From contig NZ_RCUY01000002.1 in the NCBI RefSeq assembly GCF_003667575.1, positions 620,001 to 684,000 of the forward strand: a stretch of 64,000 nt of DNA, read 5' to 3'. The position numbers and the translations under genes are program-made. Shown one piece after another: positions 8,628 to 17,280 of the stretch. The notes below the pieces were generated by a model, which saw nothing but the letters and a program-made list of their open reading frames with translations, was not told the DNA's origin and searched no databases. Position 1 is the first letter of the stretch. Every line of letters begins with the position of its first letter. Origin of the DNA: Mycetocola lacteus. GTDB taxonomy: Bacteria; Actinomycetota; Actinomycetes; Actinomycetales; Microbacteriaceae.

Positions 8628-10229
8628 ATGAGCGAGGTTCAGATTCCCGCCACCGTCCCCGCCCCCACCGCGCGGGCCCTGCGCATCGGGATCGACGTGG
8701 GTGGCACCAACACCGATGCCGTCCTGATGGATGGGCGCACAGTCCTCGCCGGGGTCAAGCGCTCCACCACCGCGGATGTGACCTCGGGCATCGGCGACGC
8801 GATCCGGGCCCTGCGCGAGCAGTCACCGTTTGAAAACGCGGATGTGCGCGCGGTCATGATTGGCACCACGCACTTTGTTAACGCCCTCGTCCAGGCCCGG
8901 GACCTGGCCCCCACCGCTGTGGTGCGGCTGGGCCTTCCGGCGAGCGCCGCGCTGCCGCCGCTCACCGACTGGCCTGAGACCCTGGTGTCCGCGATTTCCG
9001 CAAAGGTGTACCTGGCACACGGCGGTCACGAGTTCGACGGTCGTCCGATTTCGCCGCTGGACCCCGCTGAGCTGCGTGCCCAGGCCGCGGACATGCGTGC
9101 CGCCGGGGTGCGCTCGGTCGCGATCGCCTCGGTGTTTAGCCCACTGAACGCCGAGCTGGAATCCGCCGCCGCCGAGATTCTGCGTGCCGAGCTGCCCGAG
9201 TTCGTGACCTTCTCGCTGTCGCACGAGATCGGCCGGCTGGGGATCCTGGAGCGCGAAAACGCCACCGTGATCAACGCGGCCCTGCGCGAGCTGGGGGCCG
9301 AGGTGATCGAGGGCCTGGCGACCACCGTGCGCGGGCTCGGGATCACCGCCCCGATCTACCTCAGCCAGAACGACGGCACCCTGATGGATGAGGACTTCGT
9401 GCGCCGCTATCCCGTCGCAACCTTCGCCTCGGGTCCGACCAATTCGATGCGTGGGGCAGCCGAAACCACGGGCCTGGCAACCTGCGCGGTCGTGGATGTG
9501 GGCGGCACCACCGCGGATATCGGCCTGATCGAGGGTGGGTTCCCGCGCGAGGCCGCGGCGAGCGTCGCGGTCGCCGGGGTACGCACCAACTTCCGTATGC
9601 CCGATGTGATCTCGATCGGCATCGGCGGCGGCTCAATCGTCGACGTCGACAGCGCCGAGGTGGGTCCCGAATCGGTCGGCTTCCGGCTCACCGAGAAGGC
9701 CCTGGTCTTCGGCGGCGACGTGCTGACCGCCACGGACATCGCGGTCGCCGGGGGCCGGGTCACCCTGGGTGATCCCGCCCGAGTAGCCCACCTGGACCCG
9801 GCGCTGGTGGAGCGCGTATTGCACCGAATCGATCAGCGCATCGCCGAGGCCATCGACCGCATGCGCACCTCCCCGGAGCCGATCCCCGTGGTCGCGGTGG
9901 GTGGCGGTGCCGTACTGCTCGCGCCGACCCTGCCCGGACTGGGCGCGATTGTCCGGCCCGAAAACGCCGGGGTGGCCAACGCGATCGGTGCCTCGATCTC
10001 GCAGGTGGGTGCCGAAATCGACACGGTGGAATCCATCGTTCCCGGCAGCCGCGACACCGTGCTCGCTGCGCTCAAGGAGCGGGCCATCGCCGAGGCGATT
10101 GCGGCCGGAGCCGACCCGGCAACGGTCTCCATCCTCGACGTGGATGAAATCCCGATCCCCTACCTCCCCGGCGGTGCGACGCGTGTGCGCATCAAGGCCG
10201 TGGGCGACCTCGAAGGAGTCTCCGCATGA
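8628..10229 (+). CDS. Hydantoinase/oxoprolinase family protein (HyuA-like)
   Basis: This 533-residue protein has the ASKHA-type nucleotide-binding motifs of the ATP-dependent hydantoinase/oxoprolinase family: IGIDVGGTNTDAVLMDG near the N-terminus and VDVGGTTADIGLI in the centre. It resembles the HyuA half without a fused HyuB. The ATG at 8628 is preferred over the in-frame TTG at 8604 because it starts the conserved region at normal distance, although the ribosome binding site is weak. Its stop overlaps the DUF917 start by ATGA. Members hydrolyse cyclic amides at the cost of ATP; the substrate here is unknown. Confidence 0.87.
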   Translation: MSEVQIPATVPAPTARALRIGIDVGGTNTDAVLMDGRTVLAGVKRSTTADVTSGIGDAIRALREQSPFENADVRAVMIGTTHFVNALVQARDLAPTAVVRLGLPASAALPPLTDWPETLVSAISAKVYLAHGGHEFDGRPISPLDPAELRAQAADMRAAGVRSVAIASVFSPLNAELESAAAEILRAELPEFVTFSLSHEIGRLGILERENATVINAALRELGAEVIEGLATTVRGLGITAPIYLSQNDGTLMDEDFVRRYPVATFASGPTNSMRGAAETTGLATCAVVDVGGTTADIGLIEGGFPREAAASVAVAGVRTNFRMPDVISIGIGGGSIVDVDSAEVGPESVGFRLTEKALVFGGDVLTATDIAVAGGRVTLGDPARVAHLDPALVERVLHRIDQRIAEAIDRMRTSPEPIPVVAVGGGAVLLAPTLPGLGAIVRPENAGVANAIGASISQVGAEIDTVESIVPGSRDTVLAALKERAIAEAIAAGADPATVSILDVDEIPIPYLPGGATRVRIKAVGDLEGVSA

Positions 10230-11323
10230 GCTGGGAACTGACCCGGGCCGACCTGCCCGACCTCGCCCGCGGTGCCGCGTTCCTCGGCACCGGGGGTGGC
10301 GGCGATCCCTACATCGGTCACAAGCTGGTTGAGCTGGCCCTGGGGGAGGGATCGATCACGATCCTCGATCCCGACGAGATTGCCGACGACCTGTTTGTGA
10401 TCCCGGTCGCGCTGATGGGTGCCCCCACGGTGATGATCGAGAAGCTCCTCGCCGGCCACGAGCCGCTGACCGCGCTGCGCCACCTGGAAGCGCACTACGG
10501 CCGCCAGGCCGACGCGACCATGCCGATCGAGTGTGGCGGGGTGAACTCGCTGATCCCGCTGTTGGTGGCCGCGCAGACCGGCCTGCCGGTTGTGGACGCC
10601 GACGGGATGGGGCGTGCGTTCCCCGAGCTCTCGATGGAGACCTTCGCGGTCTACGGGGTGAATGCGTCACCCATCGCGTTGACCGCCGAACGCGGCGAGC
10701 ACATCATCCTGGATACCGGTGCCGACAATAAGCGCATCGAGCAGCTTGCGCGGGCTCTGACGGTCGAGCTGGGCGGCTCGGCCGCAATTGCCGAGTACGC
10801 GATGACCGGGGCGGATGTGCGCCGCACCGGCGTTCCCCGCACCATCTCGATGGCCCTGTCGATCGGCCGAGCGATCCGCGAGGCGCGCGCCGAGCACCGC
10901 TCCCCGTTTGAGGCCATCGCCGACGCTCTGGCCCCCACCCTGTACTCGCACGTGCGGGAGCTGTTTGTGGGCAAGATCGTCGACGTCGAGCGCCGCACCG
11001 AGGGCGGCTTCGCCCGCGGCCGCGCCAAGCTCGTCTCGGCGGACGCCACGGACACCAGCGCGTTCGAGATCGACTTCCAGAACGAAAACCTGGTGGCCCG
11101 ACGCGACGGCCAGCTGGTCGCGATCGTGCCGGACCTGATCTGCGTGGTGGACCAGGAAACAGCCGAGCCGATCACCACCGAAACCCTGCGCTACGGCCAG
11201 CGGGTACGGGTGCTCGGGGTCTCCACCCCGGCGCTTATGCGCACCCCCGAGGCCCTCGACACCTTCGGGCCGCCGGCCTTCGGGCTGACCGATGCCTTCG
11301 TCCCGGTGGAGGAGCTGAGCTAG
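10226..11323 (+). CDS. DUF917 family protein
   Basis: This 365-residue protein has the N-terminal LGTGGGGDPYIG motif and the MPIECGGVNSLIP and DADGMGRAFPEL blocks characteristic of DUF917. These proteins are usually encoded beside hydantoinase/oxoprolinase genes and are thought to form part of the same cyclic amide or amidohydrolase complex, though the reaction has not been firmly assigned. The start codon overlaps the stop of the HyuA-like gene, so the two are co-translated and probably form a complex. NCS1, HyuA-like and DUF917 make up one catabolic unit. Confidence 0.87.
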   Translation: MSWELTRADLPDLARGAAFLGTGGGGDPYIGHKLVELALGEGSITILDPDEIADDLFVIPVALMGAPTVMIEKLLAGHEPLTALRHLEAHYGRQADATMPIECGGVNSLIPLLVAAQTGLPVVDADGMGRAFPELSMETFAVYGVNASPIALTAERGEHIILDTGADNKRIEQLARALTVELGGSAAIAEYAMTGADVRRTGVPRTISMALSIGRAIREARAEHRSPFEAIADALAPTLYSHVRELFVGKIVDVERRTEGGFARGRAKLVSADATDTSAFEIDFQNENLVARRDGQLVAIVPDLICVVDQETAEPITTETLRYGQRVRVLGVSTPALMRTPEALDTFGPPAFGLTDAFVPVEELS

Positions 11324-11476
11324 CCTGAAATAGCTCGTTCAGAATCTCTACACCTCGGGGGTTCGCCGAGGGGGAGTCACGGAAACCGAGGACACCACGA
11401 TTCGGGGCCAGCCTGGCCTCCCCTATCATGGTGATAACTCCGGTCCACCGCTGGCTCGGACACTCATCGGGGGGCC

Positions 11477-12103
11477 ATGATGAACGCACTGACCACACTC
11501 GACCGTCGCATTTCCTGGCGCATCGCCGGCATCCTGCTGATCGTATCGGCGATCACACTGGGAACGCCGGTGCCGCTGATCCCGTCCCCACTGGTGCCCT
11601 CCCTGCTGCTGGTGTCGGCGCTCATACTTTTGGGATGGGGCGGTGGTTCGGGCGGAAACATCGTTGGGGGCAAGCGTTCGGGCACCATTGCTCTGGCCAT
11701 CCTGGCCGTGTGGACGGGACTGGCAACGCTTGTCACCGTGTTTTGGGCGTCGTTTAGCCCGCTGAACCCCGCGCTTCTCACCCTCTGGACCGCGATTGGT
11801 TTTCTCCACTTCGCCCTGTTGGCGATCGTTGCTGTGCAGATCGGGCAAAACCGCGCCCTCCTCATTGGATGGCGCTGGGTCCCGCTCTCCGTCCTCACCG
11901 CAGCGGCGGTGATCTCGGTGATCACTGTGGCGGTGGCTCAGGCAGATTTTGGTGCAATCGGCCCGGTCACATCCATCATGGCCGGACTCAGCGCTCTTGT
12001 CAGTGCCCTCGCCCCGGCGCTGATCGGAATCCTCGCGCTTCTCACCCCGGTCCCGTCGACCGACACCAGCCCTCGGCAACCCGAGTCCCACGTCATCATG
12101 TAG
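11477..12103 (+). CDS. Hypothetical integral membrane protein
   Basis: This 208-residue protein is almost entirely hydrophobic, with five to six predicted membrane segments and a glycine-rich loop GWGGGSGGNIVGG at about residues 53-65. I do not recognise a family. Two adjacent ATGs (11477 and 11480) follow a G-rich stretch that can serve as a ribosome binding site. It stands alone, 150 bases after the DUF917 gene and convergent with the next gene, so no functional context is available. Confidence 0.7.
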   Translation: MMNALTTLDRRISWRIAGILLIVSAITLGTPVPLIPSPLVPSLLLVSALILLGWGGGSGGNIVGGKRSGTIALAILAVWTGLATLVTVFWASFSPLNPALLTLWTAIGFLHFALLAIVAVQIGQNRALLIGWRWVPLSVLTAAAVISVITVAVAQADFGAIGPVTSIMAGLSALVSALAPALIGILALLTPVPSTDTSPRQPESHVIM

Positions 12104-12118
12104 CGCCGCGGGGCGCGG

Positions 12119-12922
12119 CTACAGCAGCCCGCCCACCGCCAGAATCGCAGACTCCGGATCGGCCAAAAGCATTCGCTCACCCGGTTGATCGGCAAAATAG
12201 CGGATGATCTCCGCCACGCACACGGGGTCGGAGGTGGGAAGCGCCGCGGTCACATCGTGTGAACTGCCGTTTTGTTCGGTGAGGATCAGGCGCAGTTTTC
12301 TCCGCCGCGGCTCAAGGGTGAGCGTGCCCACGCTCACCCACGGGATCGTGGCGGTAGTCCAGCCGCTGCGGTACAGCACCGCATCGGGGGTGAGTTCGAG
12401 TCTGGGCGCGGTGCGGGTGAGGAGGAGCTGGAGCAGGATAAAGGCGAAGCCGATCACCGCAAAGAGCGCGGGAAGGCGGAGCGCGTCAAAGTCGGTCCCG
12501 AACACGGGCCGGACCGAGTCGAGATACATCGATGCCACGGCAACGCCGGCGGCCGCAACCATCAGGCAGCCGGCAATCGTGAAATATGCCCAGTTCCGAG
12601 CCCGGGTCACAAAAACGAACTCGTCCCTGGACGCCAGATACACGATGGACCCGCTCGCGCGCTCGGGCCACAGATACCGCACAACGCCCAGGATCACCAC
12701 GGTTGGTGTGGCCACGATCAGGGCCGCGACCAGGCGACCGGGAAACAGGTATGCCGAGGGGGAACTCACCAGCATGAACAGGGCTATAGCCGGAAAGATC
12801 GCGAGCAACCGAGCACTATAGGTCCGCGTTCGCGGGCGCTTCGGGGCATACCCTTCGGGAACGCGCACCCGAGGGTTCGCCACCCACACAATCTGAAGCT
12901 TTGCCACGTCCCGCCCCACCAC
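12119..12922 (-). CDS. Membrane protein of unknown function, paralogue of the upstream gene
   Basis: This protein of 267 residues has two pairs of hydrophobic segments (about residues 35-85 and 105-165) followed by a soluble C-terminal domain of about 100 residues. That domain looks like a bacterial PH-like fold (TPDAVLYRSGWTTATIPWVSVG) and ends with FADQPGERMLLADPESAI. The neighbouring protein at 13026-13847 has the same architecture and the same tail motif, so the two are paralogues in tandem. Several GTG starts are possible (12922, 12919, 12907). Function is unknown. Confidence 0.65.
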   Translation of the reverse strand: MVGRDVAKLQIVWVANPRVRVPEGYAPKRPRTRTYSARLLAIFPAIALFMLVSSPSAYLFPGRLVAALIVATPTVVILGVVRYLWPERASGSIVYLASRDEFVFVTRARNWAYFTIAGCLMVAAAGVAVASMYLDSVRPVFGTDFDALRLPALFAVIGFAFILLQLLLTRTAPRLELTPDAVLYRSGWTTATIPWVSVGTLTLEPRRRKLRLILTEQNGSSHDVTAALPTSDPVCVAEIIRYFADQPGERMLLADPESAILAVGGLL

Positions 12923-13025
12923 GTCTCTCGGCCGGTAGCCCCGCGCCCACCGGTGCTCTCGAACCTACCGTAGTCGGCGGCGAACGCCGCCGGGTCGGCG
13001 TGGGAATGATTGCGTGGATCGCGGA

Positions 13026-13847
13026 TCACACGGATCGATCGGGTGAATTCTCGAGCACCCGTGCGAGCGCGGTCTCTGGACAGGTCAGGAAACTTCGTTC
13101 TTCCGGGTGAGCCCAAAAGAAACGTGCTATCGCGGCGACGACTCGGGGGTCGGATCCAATCAGCGACGCGGCGAACGAGATAGGGGATCCCGGCTCCGCC
13201 TCGATTCTGAGTTGGATGGTGCCGCCGGCCCCGCGTACGTCGACGGAGCTGAAGTGTTCCCACCTCATCGTCTGTTCGCTCAGGCCGCGCCACCAGTGAA
13301 TACCGGTCGGGGAGACGATCAGTCCCTGAGGCACGCGCAGCCGCATCACCGAATAGATCAGGAAAAACGCTCCCGCGCACAACAGCACCGCGCCAGAAAG
13401 CAGTCCACCGGCACGCCCCGGCGGGCCCGTGAGCGGATTTAGCCCCGGAACCACCCAGGTGAGCAACATCGAAAGGCCCGCGAGGATCAGGGTCGAGCTC
13501 GCAACCAGAGAAAACACGAGGAGCCGTCGTGCTGGGACAAAGCGAAGGGGTGAGTGAGGCGAAATTCTGAGCGTATTGGAGAACCGTGCGTTGACAAGCG
13601 TCGCCAGCCAGCAAAACGCGCTCACCGAGCTCACCACCAGAACGGCTACGACAAACCGAAGGTACCCATCGTCACTCGTGTACAAAACCAGCATCCCCAC
13701 ACCAACAAACAGGCAGAGGAAGAGAATCAGCACCAGCATCCGCCCCCGGCTACGACCAGGGGACGATTCAACCCGGGACTGCGAACGCTCAAAATCAAGA
13801 TGGATCTTTTGCCGAGCGAAATTAGCGATCTTATTGTCCCCACCCAT
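13026..13847 (-). CDS. Membrane protein of unknown function with PH-like C-terminal domain
   Basis: This protein of 273 residues has a charged N-terminus of about 35 residues, then two pairs of membrane helices and a soluble C-terminal domain (SPTGIHWWRGLSEQTMRWEHF) that ends FFWAHPEERSFLTCPETAL. The matching ending in the adjacent 267-residue protein marks them as paralogues. The ATG at 13847 is preceded by GGGGGAG at good spacing. The pair is separated by about 100 bases on the same strand. I cannot assign a role; the layout would suit a membrane-associated sensor or scaffold. Confidence 0.65.
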   Translation of the reverse strand: MGGDNKIANFARQKIHLDFERSQSRVESSPGRSRGRMLVLILFLCLFVGVGMLVLYTSDDGYLRFVVAVLVVSSVSAFCWLATLVNARFSNTLRISPHSPLRFVPARRLLVFSLVASSTLILAGLSMLLTWVVPGLNPLTGPPGRAGGLLSGAVLLCAGAFFLIYSVMRLRVPQGLIVSPTGIHWWRGLSEQTMRWEHFSSVDVRGAGGTIQLRIEAEPGSPISFAASLIGSDPRVVAAIARFFWAHPEERSFLTCPETALARVLENSPDRSV

Positions 13848-13953
13848 CCCAAAAACTCCCCCGAATCAATGCCGTGCCACGACCCAGATAATGCGGTCGC
13901 CCCCTACTACATCACACCCTCAACACGCATCGGGGATTTAGACGGGCACCCCA

Positions 13954-14001
13954 CACAAACGTCCCGCCCGCGATCCGAGGATCACGGGCGGGACGTTTGT
14001 G
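13954..14001 (-). terminator. Terminator of the four-gene sugar operon
   Basis: A perfect 17-bp stem is formed by 13954-13970 and 13985-14001, with a 14-base loop that itself contains a GATC/GATC pair. It lies just downstream of the duplicated 3' tail of the last isomerase gene. There is no U-tract. Confidence 0.8.
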
Positions 14002-14005
14002 GGAA

Positions 14006-14105
14006 CGCTGCTTACTGGTTCGAGAAGGCGTCGTCGAAGGAGCCTCCTCCCCGGTATCGCTGCTTACTGGTTGGAGAAAGCGTCGTCGAAGGAACCTTCC
14101 GGCAG
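14006..14105 (-). repeat. Duplicated 3' end of the sugar isomerase gene
   Basis: The stop codon and last ten codons of the isomerase gene (14058-14096) recur 52 bases downstream at 14006-14044. Read on the minus strand, the downstream copy still encodes GSFDDAFSNQ followed by TAA. All base differences between the copies are synonymous. Confidence 0.93.
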
Positions 14106-15077
14106 CTTCCAGAGCAGGGAGCGCACGAAGTTCACCGCGTCGGCGGCACCAACGAGGCGGTCCATGCCGGCGTCTTCCCACTCGACCGAGATCGGGCCGT
14201 TGTAGCCGATCGAGCTCAGGGCGCGGAAGGAGTCCTCCCAGGGCACGTCGCCGTGTCCGGTGGAGACGAAGTCCCAGCCGCGGCGCGGGTCGCCCCAGGG
14301 CAGGTGCGAGCCCACAACGCCGGCGCGGCCGTTGTGCGGGCGCAGGCGGGTGTCCTTGCAGTCCACGTGGTAGATGCGGTCGGCGAAGTCGACGATGAAG
14401 CCGACCGGGTCGATGTTCTGCCACATCATGTGCGACGGGTCCCAGTTGAAGCCGAACGCCTCGCGACGGTTCAGTACCTCGAGGGTGCGCACGCTGGTCC
14501 AGTAGTCATACGCGATCTCGCCCGGGTGCACCTCGTGGGCGAAGCGCACACCTTCGGCGTCAAAGACGTCGAGGATCGGGTTCCAGCGGTTTGCGAAGTC
14601 CTCATAGCCGGCGTCGATGACCGAGGCGGGTACCGGCGGGAACATCGCCGAGTACTGCCAGATCTTCGATCCGGTGAAGCCCACCACGGTGTCCACGCCG
14701 AGCTTGCGCGCGACGCGGGCCGAGCGCTTCATGTCCTCGGCGGCGCGCTGGCGCACACCTTCGCCATCGCCGTCGCCCCAGGTGTAGGGGCGGACGATGG
14801 ACTGGTGACGGAAGTCGATCGGGTCATCACACACGGCCTGGCCGGTGAGGTGGTTCGAGATCGCAAACACCTGCAGGTTGTAGCGCTTGAGGATCTCCAG
14901 GCGCGAGGCCAGGTACGAGTCGTCCTCGTCGGCGAGCTTGAGGTCGAGGTGGTCGCCGGAGGCGGCGATCTCGAGGCCGTCATAGCCCCACTCGGAGGCC
15001 AGACGTGCAACCTCTTCGAAGGGAAGGTCAGCCCACTGTCCGGTGAACAGGGTGACGGGAAGTCGTGCTTCGGTCAT
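14064..15077 (-). CDS. Sugar phosphate isomerase/epimerase family (xylose isomerase-like TIM barrel)
   Basis: This 337-residue cytoplasmic protein belongs to the AP endonuclease 2/xylose isomerase-like TIM-barrel superfamily. Likely metal ligands and landmarks include HEVHPGEIAYD, NWDPSHMMWQ, HVDCKDTRL and VEWEDAGMDR, the usual Glu/Asp/His set of these barrels. AGAGGAGA precedes the ATG. It is the last gene of an operon with two oxidoreductases and a second barrel protein. In comparable operons such barrels carry out isomerisation, beta-elimination or hydration of 3-keto sugars. The substrate is unproven. Confidence 0.85.
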   Translation of the reverse strand: MTEARLPVTLFTGQWADLPFEEVARLASEWGYDGLEIAASGDHLDLKLADEDDSYLASRLEILKRYNLQVFAISNHLTGQAVCDDPIDFRHQSIVRPYTWGDGDGEGVRQRAAEDMKRSARVARKLGVDTVVGFTGSKIWQYSAMFPPVPASVIDAGYEDFANRWNPILDVFDAEGVRFAHEVHPGEIAYDYWTSVRTLEVLNRREAFGFNWDPSHMMWQNIDPVGFIVDFADRIYHVDCKDTRLRPHNGRAGVVGSHLPWGDPRRGWDFVSTGHGDVPWEDSFRALSSIGYNGPISVEWEDAGMDRLVGAADAVNFVRSLLWKLPEGSFDDAFSNQ

Positions 15078-15088
15078 TTCAATCTCCT

Positions 15089-16186
15089 CTAGTCCAGAAC
15101 CACGGTCTGCCCGGACGCTGCCGAGTCGAGCACCGCCTGGGTGATGATGCCCGCGCGCAGGCCGTCGGCGAAGGTCGGCAGGCCCACGGGGGTCTCGCCG
15201 GCGATGGCCGCGTAGGTGTCGGCCACAAAGCCATTGAATGCGTCCTGATACCCCTGGGCGTGACCCGAGGGCACCACGCAGAGGCGCGCGGCATCGGCGT
15301 CGAGACGCTCGGCCTCACGCGGCAGCACGCGGTTCTCGGCGAGCTTGCCGAGCCACAGCGAGTCCGGCTGTTCCTGCTCGAACACGATGCTCGAGTCGGT
15401 CGCCGAAATCTTCAGCACCAGGCCGTTTTTGAAGCCCGGGGCGACCTGCGAGACCAGGAGTGTGCCGATGGCACCGCCCACGGTTTCAAAGCTCACCGAC
15501 ACCGCGTCCTCGGTGGTCACGGTTCCGGTGCCCGAGCGCTCGGCCAGGAAGGTGCGGGTGCGCGCAAACAGCGAGTGGATGCGGTCGCCACCGATGAACT
15601 CGATCAGGTCAACCAGGTGCGATCCGATGTCCGCAAACGCGCGGGAGTTCCCGCCCTGGGCGGAGTCCACACGCCAGTTGTCCGAGTCGGCGGCGGCGAG
15701 CCAGTCCTGCAGGTACTCGCCCCCGATGGTCAGAACCTTGCCACCGGCGGCGATCTGCGCACGCGCCTCGCGGGCCATCGGATGGAAGCGGTAGACGAAG
15801 GGCACGGTGGCGATGATACCGGCAGCTTCGGCGGCCTCGGTGATGCTGCGCGCCTCGGCAGGAGTCGTGGCGAGCGGCTTCTCGCACACCACGTGCTTGC
15901 CGGCGGCGATCACCGCGGCGGCCTGCTCGGCGTGCAGCGCGTTCGGGGTGCACACGTGCACCACGGTGATGCGCTCATCGGCGAGCAGGGCCTCGAGCGA
16001 GTCAAACGCCTGCAGCGCACCCAGCTCCTCGGCCACCTGGGCCGAGCGGGCGGGGGTCGAGGCCACCACTCCCACGAGGGTGGCCCCGGCGGTGCGGGCC
16101 GCGCGGGCGTGAACGGTGGCCATGAAGCCACCGCCCACGATGCCCACGCCGACGCCCGCACCGATGCGGTTGGGGTTTACACTCAT
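15089..16186 (-). CDS. Gfo/Idh/MocA family oxidoreductase
   Basis: This 365-residue NAD(P)-dependent dehydrogenase has the Rossmann motif GVGIVGGGFMATVHARAA near the N-terminus and the family hallmark CEKPLATTPAEA, whose EKP lysine is catalytic. Further landmarks are the GGNSRAFADIGSHLVDLIEF block with a probable catalytic histidine. The start overlaps the stop of the preceding dehydrogenase by ATGA. It probably oxidises or reduces a hydroxyl of a cyclic sugar or polyol within this operon. Confidence 0.88.
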   Translation of the reverse strand: MSVNPNRIGAGVGVGIVGGGFMATVHARAARTAGATLVGVVASTPARSAQVAEELGALQAFDSLEALLADERITVVHVCTPNALHAEQAAAVIAAGKHVVCEKPLATTPAEARSITEAAEAAGIIATVPFVYRFHPMAREARAQIAAGGKVLTIGGEYLQDWLAAADSDNWRVDSAQGGNSRAFADIGSHLVDLIEFIGGDRIHSLFARTRTFLAERSGTGTVTTEDAVSVSFETVGGAIGTLLVSQVAPGFKNGLVLKISATDSSIVFEQEQPDSLWLGKLAENRVLPREAERLDADAARLCVVPSGHAQGYQDAFNGFVADTYAAIAGETPVGLPTFADGLRAGIITQAVLDSAASGQTVVLD

Positions 16187-17280
16187 GCGATCACCCGGGC
16201 CGCGGGATCCCAGTCCTCGGCCAGCGGAGCGGACAGCACAACGGTGCTCTCCACGGTGACCGGCTCGCCCGAGGCGGCCGACTCGGCGGTGGAGACCATG
16301 ACGTCGAGCACGTGGAATGCGAGCTCCCCAGAGGCACGCTCGGGCACACCGGCGCGGATCGCCCGGGCCAGCTCAACCACGCCGATGCCGCGGCCGGCGC
16401 TGGTGCCCTGGGCCTCGATGGTCTCGGGCTCGACACCGTAGCCGTGCACGATCAGCTCGCCCTCAAAGCGGTTGGGGTCGGGGATGGTCAGCGCACCGGT
16501 CTCGCCGGTGACCTCAAACTGGATGCGCGCGAGTGGCGAATCGAAGCTCAGGATCGACTGGGCACTCTGACCGCCCTCGAACTCGATGTTGACGCTCACG
16601 TGGGTGGGCACGGTGACGTCGAAGGACTCGCCCTCTCGCGGTCCCGAGCCGATGACGCGGGTGTCGCGCGACTTCGAGGACAGCGCCGAGACGCGCTTAA
16701 CCGGACCGAACAGCTGCACCAGGGCGGTGAAGTAGTAGGGGCCCATGTCGAACAGCGGGCCCGCGCCCTCCTGGAACAGGAAGTCGGGGTTGGGGTGCCA
16801 GCTCTCGGGGCCGGGCACCTGGAACAGGGTCAGCGCGGTCAGCGGGGCGCCGATCCGGCCGGATTCCACCAGGCGGCGGGCGTGCTGGATACCGGCACCG
16901 AGGAAGGTATCGGGGGCGGTGGCCACACGCAGGTTCTTGGCATTGGCGACGGCCAGCAGCTCACGGCCGCTCTCGCGGTCCAGTGCGAAGGGCTTCTCGC
17001 TCCACACGTGCTTGCCGGCGTTCAGGATCTGCAGGGCGATCTCAACGTGCACCTTGGGGATGGTGAGGTTGATGACGATCTCGATCGAGTCATCAGCCAG
17101 CAGCTCGGCCACGGTTCCAAAGCCGGCAACGCCGTACTTCTCGGCCTGGGTGCGGGCACGCTCGACGTCGAGGTCGGCGATGAAGCGCACCTCAACGTCG
17201 GGGAAGGTGGTCAGGTTTGCCAGGTACTGGTCGCTGATGACACCGGCACCGATCAGGCCGATTCCGACGACGCCGCTCAT
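16183..17280 (-). CDS. Gfo/Idh/MocA family oxidoreductase
   Basis: This is a second 365-residue member of the family, clearly diverged from its neighbour. It begins with VGIGLIGAGVISDQYLANL (dinucleotide-binding) and carries WSEKPFALDRESGRELL with the EKP motif. EGAGPLFDMGPYYFTALV replaces the usual GSHLVD segment, so here a tyrosine-containing motif takes the place of the histidine seen in the neighbour. It overlaps both flanking genes by four bases. Together the two dehydrogenases could oxidise and re-reduce the same sugar carbon before and after a barrel-catalysed step. Confidence 0.88.
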   Translation of the reverse strand: MSGVVGIGLIGAGVISDQYLANLTTFPDVEVRFIADLDVERARTQAEKYGVAGFGTVAELLADDSIEIVINLTIPKVHVEIALQILNAGKHVWSEKPFALDRESGRELLAVANAKNLRVATAPDTFLGAGIQHARRLVESGRIGAPLTALTLFQVPGPESWHPNPDFLFQEGAGPLFDMGPYYFTALVQLFGPVKRVSALSSKSRDTRVIGSGPREGESFDVTVPTHVSVNIEFEGGQSAQSILSFDSPLARIQFEVTGETGALTIPDPNRFEGELIVHGYGVEPETIEAQGTSAGRGIGVVELARAIRAGVPERASGELAFHVLDVMVSTAESAASGEPVTVESTVVLSAPLAEDWDPAARVIA

